Assembly: GCA_964603025.1 (NCBI GenBank)
Contig: CAZRTO010000013.1
Coordinates: forward strand, 1 to 27,053
Length of the DNA stretch: 27,053 nt
Direction of reading: 5' to 3'
From: CALFCX01 sp964603025
GTDB lineage: Bacteria; Margulisbacteria; WOR-1; JAKLHX01
Shown here: one piece after another, positions 13,417 to 21,685 of the stretch
Position numbering within the stretch: position 1 is the stretch's first letter
Layout: every line of letters starts with the position of its first letter
The notes under the pieces: model-generated
Seen by the model: the letters and a program-made list of their open reading frames with translations, nothing else
Database searches by the model: none
What the model was told of the DNA's origin: nothing
Made by a program: the position numbers and the translations under genes

Positions 13417-14400
13417 TTAATGTAGTTTGTCCATTATGCTTGTTATGGGCGAAAGCATAGCAAATACCAGGACCCCGGCAAAGACACCGACAGCAAGCGT
13501 GGCGGCCGGCTCAACCGCCTGCGCAAAAGCCCCGATGCCGGACTTTAGTTCTTCTGAAGCTATTTCCGCGGCAGATGACAGCGATGAAGCGATATCCCCG
13601 GACTCTTCGCCCACGAGCGCCATATCCGATATGAAACGGCCGAACAAGGGTTCTGACCCGAAAGCAAGGGAAAGTTTATGGCCTTTTTCCACCAGCTCTT
13701 TGACCCTGAACAGGGCGCCTTCAAAAAGTCCTGAGTCGGAGCAGGAGGCGGCGGATCCCAGGGCTTCTGGCAGCGGCATCCCGGCTTTTAGCAGTGTGGA
13801 AATGTCGGAAAGCGCCCGCACAGTTCCGGATTTTTTGAAAAGGGTCCCGACTCCCGGCAGGGTCAGCGCCGCTTTTTCCATTCTCAGCCTGTGATCCCTA
13901 TTTTTTGATAGAAAAGCCAGAATAGCCAGTCCGGTAAGCACAAAGAACAAGGAAAAAACGGAAAAACGGGCAAACGCTTCCATAAAAAAGACCGCGAAAG
14001 ACGGCTTGATATCCATGGACGCAAAGACCGTCTTGAGCTGCGGGATTATGCACCAGGCAAAGAACAGTATGCAGACAAATCCAAAAACAAGGATAAATGC
14101 CGGATATGCCAACGCTTTGGAAAAGGCGCTCTTTTGTTCCCTGATGAACAGGAGACTGTCATGGGCCGCTTTTGAGGCGCCTCCGAGATCGCCTCCCGCT
14201 TCGCCCAATCTGACCAGGGAAACCGCTTTTTTGCAAAAGAAAGGGCGCATGGCGTCCGACAAGCGGTTCCCTTGGGCCACGGACATCACCGCATCTTCGG
14301 GAAAATCCGAAAGCTCCATGGCCCTCACCGCCGAGATCCCCGATGAGACCAGTTTCGCGAACTTATTCATGATGTTGATCTGTTCTTTTTCGCGCAGCAA
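13417..14400 (-). CDS. PilC/GspF-type inner-membrane platform protein, N-terminally short
   Basis: A protein of about 327 residues with two GspF domains: a first helical bundle (NKFAKLVSSGISAVRAMEL, VSLVRLGEAGGDLGGA), transmembrane helices at about 100-125 and 145-170, then the repeat (TLLKAGMPLPEALGSAA, MALVGEESGDIASSLSSAAE) and a final transmembrane helix with VFAGVLVFAMLSPI. The paired GE..G.L/I motifs are typical. I chose the TTG at 14400: it lies 4 nt after the tatD stop, has AGGTGA before it, and LREKEQINIMNKFAKL matches the usual start of the first domain. An ATG at 14370 would cut that helix, and upstream codons overlap tatD. Family members are usually near 400 residues, so the N-terminal cytoplasmic extension is missing. 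Confidence 0.78.
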   Translation of the reverse strand: MLREKEQINIMNKFAKLVSSGISAVRAMELSDFPEDAVMSVAQGNRLSDAMRPFFCKKAVSLVRLGEAGGDLGGASKAAHDSLLFIREQKSAFSKALAYPAFILVFGFVCILFFAWCIIPQLKTVFASMDIKPSFAVFFMEAFARFSVFSLFFVLTGLAILAFLSKNRDHRLRMEKAALTLPGVGTLFKKSGTVRALSDISTLLKAGMPLPEALGSAASCSDSGLFEGALFRVKELVEKGHKLSLAFGSEPLFGRFISDMALVGEESGDIASSLSSAAEIASEELKSGIGAFAQAVEPAATLAVGVFAGVLVFAMLSPITSIMDKLH

Positions 14401-14404
14401 TAGC

Positions 14405-15175
14405 TCACCTGTTCCCGAGAGAGAAAAATCCGCGGGCGTTAGAAGATGTGACGGAAGCGACCTCTTCAAAAGACATGTTCTTGATCTCGGCGATCTTTTC
14501 GGCTATCTGTACCAGATATGAGGGCTCGTTCCTCTTGCCCCGCATCGACTGAGGAGCAAGGTAGGGACAATCTGTCTCTATCATGATCCGGTCGAGGGGA
14601 GCGTATTTCAGGGCGTCCCTTACCTTTTGGGCATTCTTAAAAGTGATCACTCCGGTAAACGATATCATAAAACCCATATCGATCACTTTTTTCGCATGAT
14701 CCGGCCCCCCGGAAAAACAATGAAACACTCCTCCGACGTCCGAAGCCCCTTCTTTTGATAAAATATCCAGCATATCCTGATCGGCATCTCTGCCGTGCAG
14801 TACCAGAGGAAGCCGTTTCCGGCGGGCTATGGCAATATGTCCGGCAAAAGCCTTTATCTGAATGTCCCGCGGAACAGGATTTTCAAAATAGTCCAGCCCG
14901 GTCTCTCCGACAGCCACCACTTTTTCACCGTCACAGATAGAGGCTATTCGATCCAGCAGGGCTTCGTCGGCAAGATCGGCATGGTGCGGGTGTATCCCCG
15001 CGGTGGCGTATATATTATCATATCTGCGTGCCAGGTCGGCCGATCCGCGGGAGGACTCTTCGTCAAAGGAAGCATTGACTATGGTCGAGACTCCCGCATC
15101 AAGCGACCTCTTAAGGACCTCCGGGAGATCGGAAAATTCCGGCATGGTAAGATGTGCGTGAGTATCGATCAGCAT
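14405..15175 (-). CDS. tatD: TatD family metal-dependent DNase
   Basis: A 256-residue TIM-barrel hydrolase. Visible metal and active-site residues are His6 and His8 (IDTHAHL), Glu91 (VGETGLDYF), His127 (LVLHGRDA), His152 (FHCFSGG) and Asp202 (IETDCPYLAP), all as in the TatD/YcfH family. These cytoplasmic enzymes are 3'-5' exonucleases or phosphoesterases with a role in DNA repair or processing. The ATG at 15175 lies one base after the metG stop; an in-frame TTG at 15184 would overlap metG and adds nothing to the conserved start. A metG-tatD pair is common in bacteria, which supports the assignment. Confidence 0.92.
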   Translation of the reverse strand: MLIDTHAHLTMPEFSDLPEVLKRSLDAGVSTIVNASFDEESSRGSADLARRYDNIYATAGIHPHHADLADEALLDRIASICDGEKVVAVGETGLDYFENPVPRDIQIKAFAGHIAIARRKRLPLVLHGRDADQDMLDILSKEGASDVGGVFHCFSGGPDHAKKVIDMGFMISFTGVITFKNAQKVRDALKYAPLDRIMIETDCPYLAPQSMRGKRNEPSYLVQIAEKIAEIKNMSFEEVASVTSSNARGFFSLGNR

Positions 15176-15176
15176 T

Positions 15177-16682
15177 TTACCCAACCTGTATCTTTGGGAA
15201 TAAAGGCGCGCCTTTGCTTATTTTTGTGCCGGCATTTTCGCGGCACATGTTATCTTTGAGCCCCATCTGGAGGGCCATGGCCTGCGCGGTATCCGGCATA
15301 AAAGGAGAAATAAGCACCGAGACCGTCCTCAATGATTCGAACAGGTTGGAAAGCACCTCGGCGAGCTCGTCCTTTTTACCGTTTTTCGCAAGCGTCCAGG
15401 GGGCTTTTTTCTCTATATATGAATTGGAGAAGCTGATGAGCTCCCAAACACAGTTCAAAGCCTCCGTAATGGCGACCCTGTCCATGCTTGAGGAGAACTT
15501 TCCCGGTGTTTCGGCTATCATTGCCATGAACTGCGCGGCCGCGGGGTCCTGCGACGGACAAGGGGAAGGCACCACGCCTTCAAAATATTTTTCTATCATC
15601 GTAAGGGTACGGCTCAGCAGGTTGCCCAGGTCGTTCGCCAGGTCGGCGTTGTACCTGTTGATCAGCGACTGTCTTGAAAAATCCCCGTCGCTGCCGAAAG
15701 GCACTTCTCTCATCAGAAAATAACGTACAACATCTATCCCGAACTCTTCGGAAAGGGCAATGGGATCTATCACGTTGCCCTTGGATTTGCTCATCTTATC
15801 GCCCTCTACCGTCCACCATCCGTGGCCGAAAACTTTTTTTGGCATCGGCAGGCCAAGGGCCATGAGCATGATCGGCCAGATGACCGCGTGAAAACGGACG
15901 ATCTCTTTTCCCATCATATGCAGGTCCGCGGGCCACCATTTCTTGAAATTATCGTCGTCTGCCGGATATCCTATACCCGAAATATAGTTTATAAGCGCGT
16001 CGAACCACACATATATCACATGCTTCGGATCGAAAGGCACCTGCACTCCCCAGGAAAAGTTACCGCGGCTGACGTTCTGGTCCTTTAGTCCGCTGCTGAT
16101 AAAATTGACGATCTCATTTTTTCTGGAAACAGGCTGTATAAAATCCGGATTGTCGCTGATATGCTTTAGAAGCCTGTCCTGGTATTTTGATATGGCAAAA
16201 AAATAGGCTTCTTCTTTAACAACGGAGACGGGACGGCCGCAGTCAGGACAGACATCCTTGCCGTCAAGCTGGAATTTGGTCCAATAGGCTTCGCAGGGAG
16301 CGCAGTACCAGCCCTCATAGCTGCCTTTGTAAATGTCGCCTTTTTCAAACAGTTTATTGAATATGAACTGGACGCTTTTCATGTGCCTTTCATCGGTGGT
16401 CCGGACGAAACCGTCATATTGTATGTTCAGCTTTTCCCAGGCTTTTTTGAACCTGCTCACGACGGAATCGACGTGTTCTTTCTCGGACACCCCCTTCTCC
16501 GCCGCTGATACAGCAATTTTCATGCCGTGCTCATCGGTCCCCGTAAGGAAGAAGACATCCGCTCCCTGGGCCCTTTTCCACCTCGCAAGTATATCCACAG
16601 CTATTTGAGTGTAAGAATGCCCTATATGAGGCACATCGTTCACGTAATAAACGGGGGTGGTTATATAGTATTTCTGGCGCAT
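15177..16682 (-). CDS. metG: Methionyl-tRNA synthetase, short form
   Basis: A 501-residue class I aminoacyl-tRNA synthetase charging tRNA-Met. The HIGH motif is at 19-22, KMSKS at 296-300, and a zinc knuckle of two CxxC pairs at Cys127/130 and Cys145/148. The methionine pocket sequence TTPVYYVND and the anticodon-binding helical domain (NRYNADLANDLGNLLSR) are present. The C-terminal tRNA-binding (EMAP-like) domain is absent, as in the shorter bacterial forms. The ATG at 16682 follows an extended -10 element by 12 nt and has no ribosome-binding site. It heads a run of closely spaced genes through tatD, gspF-like, pilin and oppA. Confidence 0.95.
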   Translation of the reverse strand: MRQKYYITTPVYYVNDVPHIGHSYTQIAVDILARWKRAQGADVFFLTGTDEHGMKIAVSAAEKGVSEKEHVDSVVSRFKKAWEKLNIQYDGFVRTTDERHMKSVQFIFNKLFEKGDIYKGSYEGWYCAPCEAYWTKFQLDGKDVCPDCGRPVSVVKEEAYFFAISKYQDRLLKHISDNPDFIQPVSRKNEIVNFISSGLKDQNVSRGNFSWGVQVPFDPKHVIYVWFDALINYISGIGYPADDDNFKKWWPADLHMMGKEIVRFHAVIWPIMLMALGLPMPKKVFGHGWWTVEGDKMSKSKGNVIDPIALSEEFGIDVVRYFLMREVPFGSDGDFSRQSLINRYNADLANDLGNLLSRTLTMIEKYFEGVVPSPCPSQDPAAAQFMAMIAETPGKFSSSMDRVAITEALNCVWELISFSNSYIEKKAPWTLAKNGKKDELAEVLSNLFESLRTVSVLISPFMPDTAQAMALQMGLKDNMCRENAGTKISKGAPLFPKIQVG

Positions 16683-16694
16683 TTCAATACGAAA

Positions 16695-16703
16695 ATTATA
16701 ACA
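16695..16703 (-). promoter_or_regulatory. Extended -10 promoter of metG
   Basis: TGTTATAAT on the - strand is identical to the 9-mer before the first prepilin gene and the 9-mer at 619-627. Twelve bases separate it from the metG ATG, predicting a 5' leader of only about 5-6 nt. No clear -35 is seen 16-18 bp upstream. Confidence 0.65.
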
Positions 16704-16730
16704 CAGGGGCTCGGAAGGTGCCGAAAAATC

Positions 16731-17651
16731 CTACACCCTGTCCACGTCTACAAAATTGAGCCTCCCGCTCGAGGCCAGAGCATAACCAAAGACATTATGT
16801 CCCGCGAAAATGATATGGTGCCCGGGGAATAACTCCTTGTACCAGGAGCCGTTCTTTGGATGCGTATGGCCGACGATCAGCTCCGAACCGTTCTTTCCAA
16901 GTCTTGACATAAAACGCTCCACGCTTTTTTGGTCGTAATCGTCGTGGGAAAATCTGTTCCATTGAAGCTGATACACAAGATTATTCATCCCATTCAAGAC
17001 ATCCAGGTTCTCGAGCTCGGCCACCGTGAAAGGGGACACTATCGGACCCGCGTGCGCGCCGACAAATTTATCGCCGATAGCGAGCAGATGGCAGTTTTTC
17101 ATCAGCTTCACATATATCTCCGGATATTCATCGCCGTACAGTTCGGTCATTCTTTCTCTCATCAGCTCTCCCTGAAAAACCTTGTTCCCTTCCGCATCGA
17201 ACCTGTAGAATAATCCTGAAAAGTAATCGTGATTGCCGAGAATGTACGAAAAGTTGCCGTTAGGCGCGGCAGCAGACATCAATTCCATTATGTGCTGCAT
17301 GATCTGTACTGACGTGTCCATTTCATAAAGGTCGGCTTCGTTGTGGGGTGCGTCGCCGAGCAGTATCAAATGTCTTTCACCTGCGACGATCTTGTCCAGA
17401 TTATGGTCGTGATGTAAGATGCGTTCCAGGTTGTCCGTCCTTGCGTGAAGATCGCCTACCAGCACGGCATCGGCTCGAGAACCTGAGATGTCGTATATCG
17501 AACCCCTGGAAAATCTGTTAGATGATGTCGCGCTTACGCACTGTCTTATCTGGCTGTACGCTTCCGCGCGCGGCAGCAGCCCCTGCCTTCCGCTGATCGG
17601 CGATCTGACCATTGCCCCCAGATTTGCGTATGATATTGGAGTTGATGCCAT
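16731..17651 (-). CDS. Calcineurin-like metallophosphoesterase, substrate unknown
   Basis: A 306-residue protein of the PPP/ApaH-like superfamily. Motifs in order: GDLHA (66-70), LLGDAPHNE (98-105, in place of GDxVDRG), GNHD (139-142), GAHAG (198-202) and GHTHP (261-265). These supply the usual dimetal ligands. Residues 1-60 precede the fold, have no similarity that I recognise, and are rich in Ser, Arg and Ala without a signal peptide. The protein is probably cytoplasmic and hydrolyses a phosphate ester or phosphoprotein. TATAGT at 17665-17670 (- strand) lies 13 nt before the ATG as a possible -10 box. It is flanked by metG downstream and the exported-protein gene upstream and may be a single-gene unit. 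Confidence 0.8.
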   Translation of the reverse strand: MASTPISYANLGAMVRSPISGRQGLLPRAEAYSQIRQCVSATSSNRFSRGSIYDISGSRADAVLVGDLHARTDNLERILHHDHNLDKIVAGERHLILLGDAPHNEADLYEMDTSVQIMQHIMELMSAAAPNGNFSYILGNHDYFSGLFYRFDAEGNKVFQGELMRERMTELYGDEYPEIYVKLMKNCHLLAIGDKFVGAHAGPIVSPFTVAELENLDVLNGMNNLVYQLQWNRFSHDDYDQKSVERFMSRLGKNGSELIVGHTHPKNGSWYKELFPGHHIIFAGHNVFGYALASSGRLNFVDVDRV

Positions 17652-17664
17652 GCATATCCCCTAT

Positions 17665-17670
17665 ACTATA
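17665..17670 (-). promoter_or_regulatory. Possible -10 element before the phosphoesterase gene
   Basis: TATAGT on the - strand lies 13 nt before the ATG at 17651 in a short AT-rich spacer. The match is imperfect, the surroundings are repetitive TA steps, and no -35 is visible, so support is modest. GGGGA between the box and the ATG could act as a weak ribosome-binding site. Confidence 0.35.
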
Positions 17671-17706
17671 TATATTTCGTAAGATCTGAGAGAGGATTTC
17701 AGCTTT

Positions 17707-18867
17707 TTATCTGTATTCGACCGGAAAAAGTATCCTTATATGCGTGACATTTTCCAGCGCTCCGGACGCCCAGCCCGGCAGTTGCTTGCCCTGGTCAGGA
17801 TCGATCTCAAACTCCGGCATCGGCTCCCAGCCGCGGCCGTCTTTGAACCGCACATCCGCTACAAACCTCCCGAGCAGGTCATTTAACCACCGGTCCGAAT
17901 CAAAGTCCGTCTCAGAATACACTGGCCTTATGTATCCTGAAAAAAGAGGCGGCATGCCCTCAAGAAATTCCTCATATCCCGGGACCGGAGCAACTACCAT
18001 CCACTGTGTGAGCTTGAGTGCGTTCTCCATCTCTGGGCTGAGCGCGTGACCGGACGGGATCACCTGGAAGCCCCCGGTCCTGTTCATCGCGGATGTGGAC
18101 ACATCTATGACCCCTGTATGGTTGGCCCTGATCCTGCCCACGGAAGCAAAAACCGTGCCCTGGAACCGCCCCACTCCGTGAACGGGCTTTATTACCTCTC
18201 CTATCACCTGCTCCTGGTCCCCGCTCATTACCAGTCTGACATTCCCGCCTTCACGGTTCTCGAATATTATCGATTTAGGGTATACAACGGGTTTAAGCAC
18301 TTTTATCATTATCATATCCCCCACCTCAGGAATATAATCTTCAGGAAGAGGGACAAATTCCTTTGTCCCCCGCTTGAAATAAACAGGGCTGCCGACATAC
18401 GGAGAATAGGGCCCTCCGAAGACGGATGTCCCGGCATTTATATCCGTATATATGGACGAGTCTGGACTGAGGAAGGAATTGTAAGCCCCTGGGAAATTGG
18501 CCATTTCCGACGGGAGCAGCGAAAAAACGACCCCTTTCGACTCAAAGGTATTGTCCCCGGTCTTGATATGTATGGCGTTGACGGCGCAGGCGGCTACCGA
18601 TGAAGGCTTCGCCCATTTGCTCGCAGTATATCCTTTTGGATTGACCTTTTGGCAGGCATAGACCACTTTTCCGGCCGTTTCCCAGGTAGATGACCCGTGC
18701 TTGTTTATAAGTATACGGCCGGAAGGCTGGTTCTCTATCACTATGGTATGTATCGGTTTGAAGTATTCTTTTCCGTGTATGCCAAGCGCTATACCTTGCC
18801 CGGCAAGCATTGTAAACAATAGAAGAAATACTGCTCCGGTCAAAACCCTGTTTTTTTTCATGATCAT
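17707..18867 (-). CDS. Exported protein of unknown function
   Basis: A 386-residue protein. An N-terminal signal peptide is clear (KKNR followed by VLTGAVFLLLFTMLAGQGIALG). The mature part contains two single cysteines about 25 residues apart (VVYACQK and VAACAVN), a Gly/Pro/Tyr segment (FGGPYSPYVGSPVYF), an MIMIKVLKPVVYP strand region, and a C-terminal half with acidic stretches (YSETDFDSDRWLNDLLGRFVADVRF). I recognise no family. The start at 18867 overlaps the permease stop as TGATG; a second ATG at 18861 would give an equally good signal peptide. A reading frame open further upstream overlaps the permease and is not credible. Tight coupling suggests a partnership with the permease, for example a periplasmic binding or processing protein (inference). 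Confidence 0.75.
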   Translation of the reverse strand: MIMKKNRVLTGAVFLLLFTMLAGQGIALGIHGKEYFKPIHTIVIENQPSGRILINKHGSSTWETAGKVVYACQKVNPKGYTASKWAKPSSVAACAVNAIHIKTGDNTFESKGVVFSLLPSEMANFPGAYNSFLSPDSSIYTDINAGTSVFGGPYSPYVGSPVYFKRGTKEFVPLPEDYIPEVGDMIMIKVLKPVVYPKSIIFENREGGNVRLVMSGDQEQVIGEVIKPVHGVGRFQGTVFASVGRIRANHTGVIDVSTSAMNRTGGFQVIPSGHALSPEMENALKLTQWMVVAPVPGYEEFLEGMPPLFSGYIRPVYSETDFDSDRWLNDLLGRFVADVRFKDGRGWEPMPEFEIDPDQGKQLPGWASGALENVTHIRILFPVEYR

Positions 18868-20159
18868 CAAAAACTTATCAGCGCGGCGGCGGCAAGCCCG
18901 GCCGCGGCAAGCAGCCACATATACGGAAGAGTCTTTTTGAGAATGTCCTGAACGTTCAGGTCCAGATAATTTGCTACCCATACATTATGAGTGTTCGTAG
19001 GATCGCTTACCCCCTGTATCTGGCCTACTGACAACAGCGCGGCCATCACGGCAAAAGGAGGAAGGGCCCCGGACGAGACTATTATGCCCACCAGCCCCGC
19101 TCCCATCCCCCATAGGTTGAGAGGCCCTCTATAGAGCGAAAGAGGGGCCAGAAGAGCGAAGAAGACCACGAACGGCACCGGAGCAGACGGTATTATCCTG
19201 ACCATGACGGGAGACAGCGTTCTTATCACCGAAGGGTCCGTGACCGAGTTCAGCAGCATACCGATCCCCATTATTATCGCCACGGCCGGACCCACGGACC
19301 CCATGCCCTCCGCCACGGACCTTGAAAGCATGTTGAGGCTGCCTTTGCCGTATGTGAACACAAACCCCCACACAAGCCCGAGAAGCATGGCCGTTATTAT
19401 CGGGAATTCAAAAGGCTGCTGTGGACGGGCGAAAAAATTGTACAGGGAGAAACCAAGCACTAGAATAATAGGAATGACCGGAGTAAGCACGGCGGGCCAT
19501 GTAATATGTTTGCTGGCTTGATCGTCCTTTTTTATCTCCCATCCTACAGAAACCCCGCGCACCTTTAGTTCGATCACAAGGAAGGAAAGGACTGTCAGGG
19601 CGGACAATCCGCCGAGTATGACGGCGAACTTGAGTATCTGTCCCTGGGAAAGCCCAAGCACGCTGATAAAGAGCTGCCAGTTCGTCAGATTGAATATCCC
19701 GCCCAGCCCAAGCCCCATAAGGAACAGACAGCCGGCCGTGAGCCTGGGAAGTCCTATGGAAAGCATTATGGGAAGAGCGATGGAGGCCACCATGATGACT
19801 GAGCCCAAGCCTCCCAGCACAGTGAACAAAAGCGCCACCACCGCGGTCATCGCGAGAGCCGTCACAAAAGGGTTATCCCCGGCAAGCTCGGCCACTTTTT
19901 TTATCAGCGTTTCCGCGATGCCCGCATTGCTGACGAACTGGGACAGCACGGAACCAAGCAGCACAGTGATCACCGCGATATTCAACCGGACGGCACCGTC
20001 GGCCACGACCGATACGGCTATGTCCCGCGGCGGTATCCCGGCCACGAACGCTATCACCACCGCCATAACGGGCAAAGCGATCAAAGCCGGCATCCTGTTC
20101 AAATACATCAGGGCGGCAAATACCAGAAAAACCAAAAGAATGGCAGTTGCAAGGAACAT
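18867..20159 (-). CDS. Ion transporter superfamily permease (GntP/CitMHS-like)
   Basis: A 430-residue integral membrane protein with about 11-12 hydrophobic segments. Features that suggest the ion transporter superfamily are the Gly-rich re-entrant region VALLFTVLGGLGSVIMVASIALPIMLSIGL, the duplicated second-half counterpart with SLYRGPLNLWGMGAGLVGIIVSSGALPP, and the conserved GVSDPTNTHNVWVANYL near the end. Such proteins exchange organic acids (gluconate, citrate, C4-dicarboxylates) or Na+/H+; the substrate cannot be read from the sequence. It has its own extended -10 promoter between pepA and its ATG, and the following exported-protein gene starts on its stop codon. Family-level call only. 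Confidence 0.7.
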   Translation of the reverse strand: MFLATAILLVFLVFAALMYLNRMPALIALPVMAVVIAFVAGIPPRDIAVSVVADGAVRLNIAVITVLLGSVLSQFVSNAGIAETLIKKVAELAGDNPFVTALAMTAVVALLFTVLGGLGSVIMVASIALPIMLSIGLPRLTAGCLFLMGLGLGGIFNLTNWQLFISVLGLSQGQILKFAVILGGLSALTVLSFLVIELKVRGVSVGWEIKKDDQASKHITWPAVLTPVIPIILVLGFSLYNFFARPQQPFEFPIITAMLLGLVWGFVFTYGKGSLNMLSRSVAEGMGSVGPAVAIIMGIGMLLNSVTDPSVIRTLSPVMVRIIPSAPVPFVVFFALLAPLSLYRGPLNLWGMGAGLVGIIVSSGALPPFAVMAALLSVGQIQGVSDPTNTHNVWVANYLDLNVQDILKKTLPYMWLLAAAGLAAAALISF

Positions 20160-20168
20160 TACAAAAGG

Positions 20169-20177
20169 ATTATATCA
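20169..20177 (-). promoter_or_regulatory. Extended -10 promoter of the permease gene
   Basis: TGATATAAT on the - strand fits TGn-TATAAT. It lies in the 23-bp gap after pepA, with 9 nt between the box and the permease ATG, predicting a nearly leaderless transcript. It would separate the permease/exported-protein pair from the arginine operon. Confidence 0.6.
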
Positions 20178-20182
20178 CGGGG

Positions 20183-21685
20183 TCAGCTGAAAAGAAGGTA
20201 ATTCACGGCCGTGAAAACCCCGGCCCCCGTGGCGCCCTTGCCCCAGAAACGCACTTCCCGCTCAAGGCTCGCTATGCTGGCAATATCAACATGGACCCAG
20301 GGGGTATCCCCGACAAAATCCTTCAGAAAGAACGCCGCGGTACTGGTGCTGGCCTTTCCCAGGTCGGAGCAGTTCTTTATATCGGCAACGGAGCTTTTGA
20401 GGTACTCGCCGTATTCATCATACAGAGGAAGCTCCCACAGGCGCTCACCGGACCTGCCGCCCGCGTTGATCACTGATTCCACCAGCTCCCCGTCATTGCC
20501 AAGAGCGGCGGCGGCTATGTCGCCCAGAGAGGTGGTGCAGGCCCCGGTAAGAGTCGCAAAGTCCACCAGCTTTGAAGCGCCCATTTTCTTAGCATAGGTT
20601 ATCGCGTCCGCCAATATTAGACGGCCCTCGGCATCTGTGGATATTATTTCCACGGTGGTGCCGGACATTGTCTTAATTACGTCCCCCGGCTTGAGGGCCT
20701 TACCGGAAGGCATATTCTCCACAAGCGGGATGACCGCCAGGATGTTCTTTTTTATTTTGAGCTTTGATATCGCCTCCATTGAATAAAGGACCGCCGCGGC
20801 TCCGGCCATGTCCTCTTTCATGTCCCCCATTTTTTTTGACGGTTTGATCGAGATGCCTCCGGAATCGAACGTGACCCCTTTGCCTATCAACGCGGTAGTC
20901 CCGGAAGAAGAGCTCCCGCCCTTGTGCCATATGACAATGACGGCCGGCGGATTATCGCTTCCCTTGCCGACCCCCCAAATACCGCCCATCCCCATTTTTT
21001 TTATAGCCGGAGCATCCAGGACCTTTATGCTCAATTTGTTCCTCGCGCAGACCTCTTTCGCCTTCAGAGAGAATATCCTGGGAGTTAGCATGTTCGAAGG
21101 AGTATTCACAAGATCGCGGGTTTTATTCACCGCTTCAGCGCACACCGCGGCGACAGCAAGCGCTTTTTTGCACGGCCCTATGTACGAGGGATCGCTTTGC
21201 ACCATCGTCATTTCTGAAATACGGAAAACATCCTCTTTGTTCTTTCCGGTCTTATACCCGGGGAATTCATATTCTCGTACAAAAGCCGCTTCGGCGAAGC
21301 TGCGGAAGACGTCTAAAGGTGAAGAACCGGATACATCTCCTGCATGAAAAAAAGCCGCCACCGAGGCTGCCCTGGCCTTTTTCGCCTGCTTAACGGTCTC
21401 TGAAGCGAACAGCCGCACGGACTCAAGGTCAAACTCGTCTCTTTTTCCGCAACCGACCACCAGGACATATTTCGCGCGTAGCCGGCCGTGGGTATGCAGT
21501 ACGACATTCGTGTTCTTTTTGCCCGTTATTTCCTTGGATGAGATAAGAGAAGATATCACGCCCTTAAGCGCTCGGTCGGCGGCCGCAAGCTCTCCCGCCG
21601 GCTTTAAAGTACCCTCAAAAATATTGAAGGCCAGAAGGTCCGCTTTGGGATTTTGCGTTCCCGGGCCTGAAATGCCGACCTTCAT
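20183..21685 (-). CDS. pepA: Leucyl aminopeptidase, M17 family
   Basis: A 500-residue cytosolic aminopeptidase. The dimetal and catalytic residues are visible as Lys269 and Asp274 (IGKGVTFDSGG), Asp292 (KEDMAGAAAVL), and Asp351, Glu353 and Arg355 in STDAEGRL (family signature NTDAEGRL with Ser for Asn). The NTPSN.LTP linker region and C-terminal VHVDIAS..... .GATGAGV block are also present. It releases N-terminal amino acids from peptides, which could complement the peptide importer in this window. PepA also acts as an arginine-repressor cofactor at recombination sites in E. coli; whether that matters beside arg genes is unknown. Its ATG follows the lemA stop with no spacing. Confidence 0.93.
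   Translation of the reverse strand: MKVGISGPGTQNPKADLLAFNIFEGTLKPAGELAAADRALKGVISSLISSKEITGKKNTNVVLHTHGRLRAKYVLVVGCGKRDEFDLESVRLFASETVKQAKKARAASVAAFFHAGDVSGSSPLDVFRSFAEAAFVREYEFPGYKTGKNKEDVFRISEMTMVQSDPSYIGPCKKALAVAAVCAEAVNKTRDLVNTPSNMLTPRIFSLKAKEVCARNKLSIKVLDAPAIKKMGMGGIWGVGKGSDNPPAVIVIWHKGGSSSSGTTALIGKGVTFDSGGISIKPSKKMGDMKEDMAGAAAVLYSMEAISKLKIKKNILAVIPLVENMPSGKALKPGDVIKTMSGTTVEIISTDAEGRLILADAITYAKKMGASKLVDFATLTGACTTSLGDIAAAALGNDGELVESVINAGGRSGERLWELPLYDEYGEYLKSSVADIKNCSDLGKASTSTAAFFLKDFVGDTPWVHVDIASIASLEREVRFWGKGATGAGVFTAVNYLLFS

Noticed and set aside
16711..16728. Small hairpin after the phosphoesterase stop as a terminator
   Set aside because: The stem is only about four base pairs and the T run lies before rather than after it.
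17680..17700. CTGA...TCAG hairpin after the exported-protein gene as a terminator
   Set aside because: The stem is very short, the loop is about nine bases and no T run follows.
18868..18981. Longer start of the exported protein
   Set aside because: It would overlap the permease by over 100 bp and bury the signal peptide.
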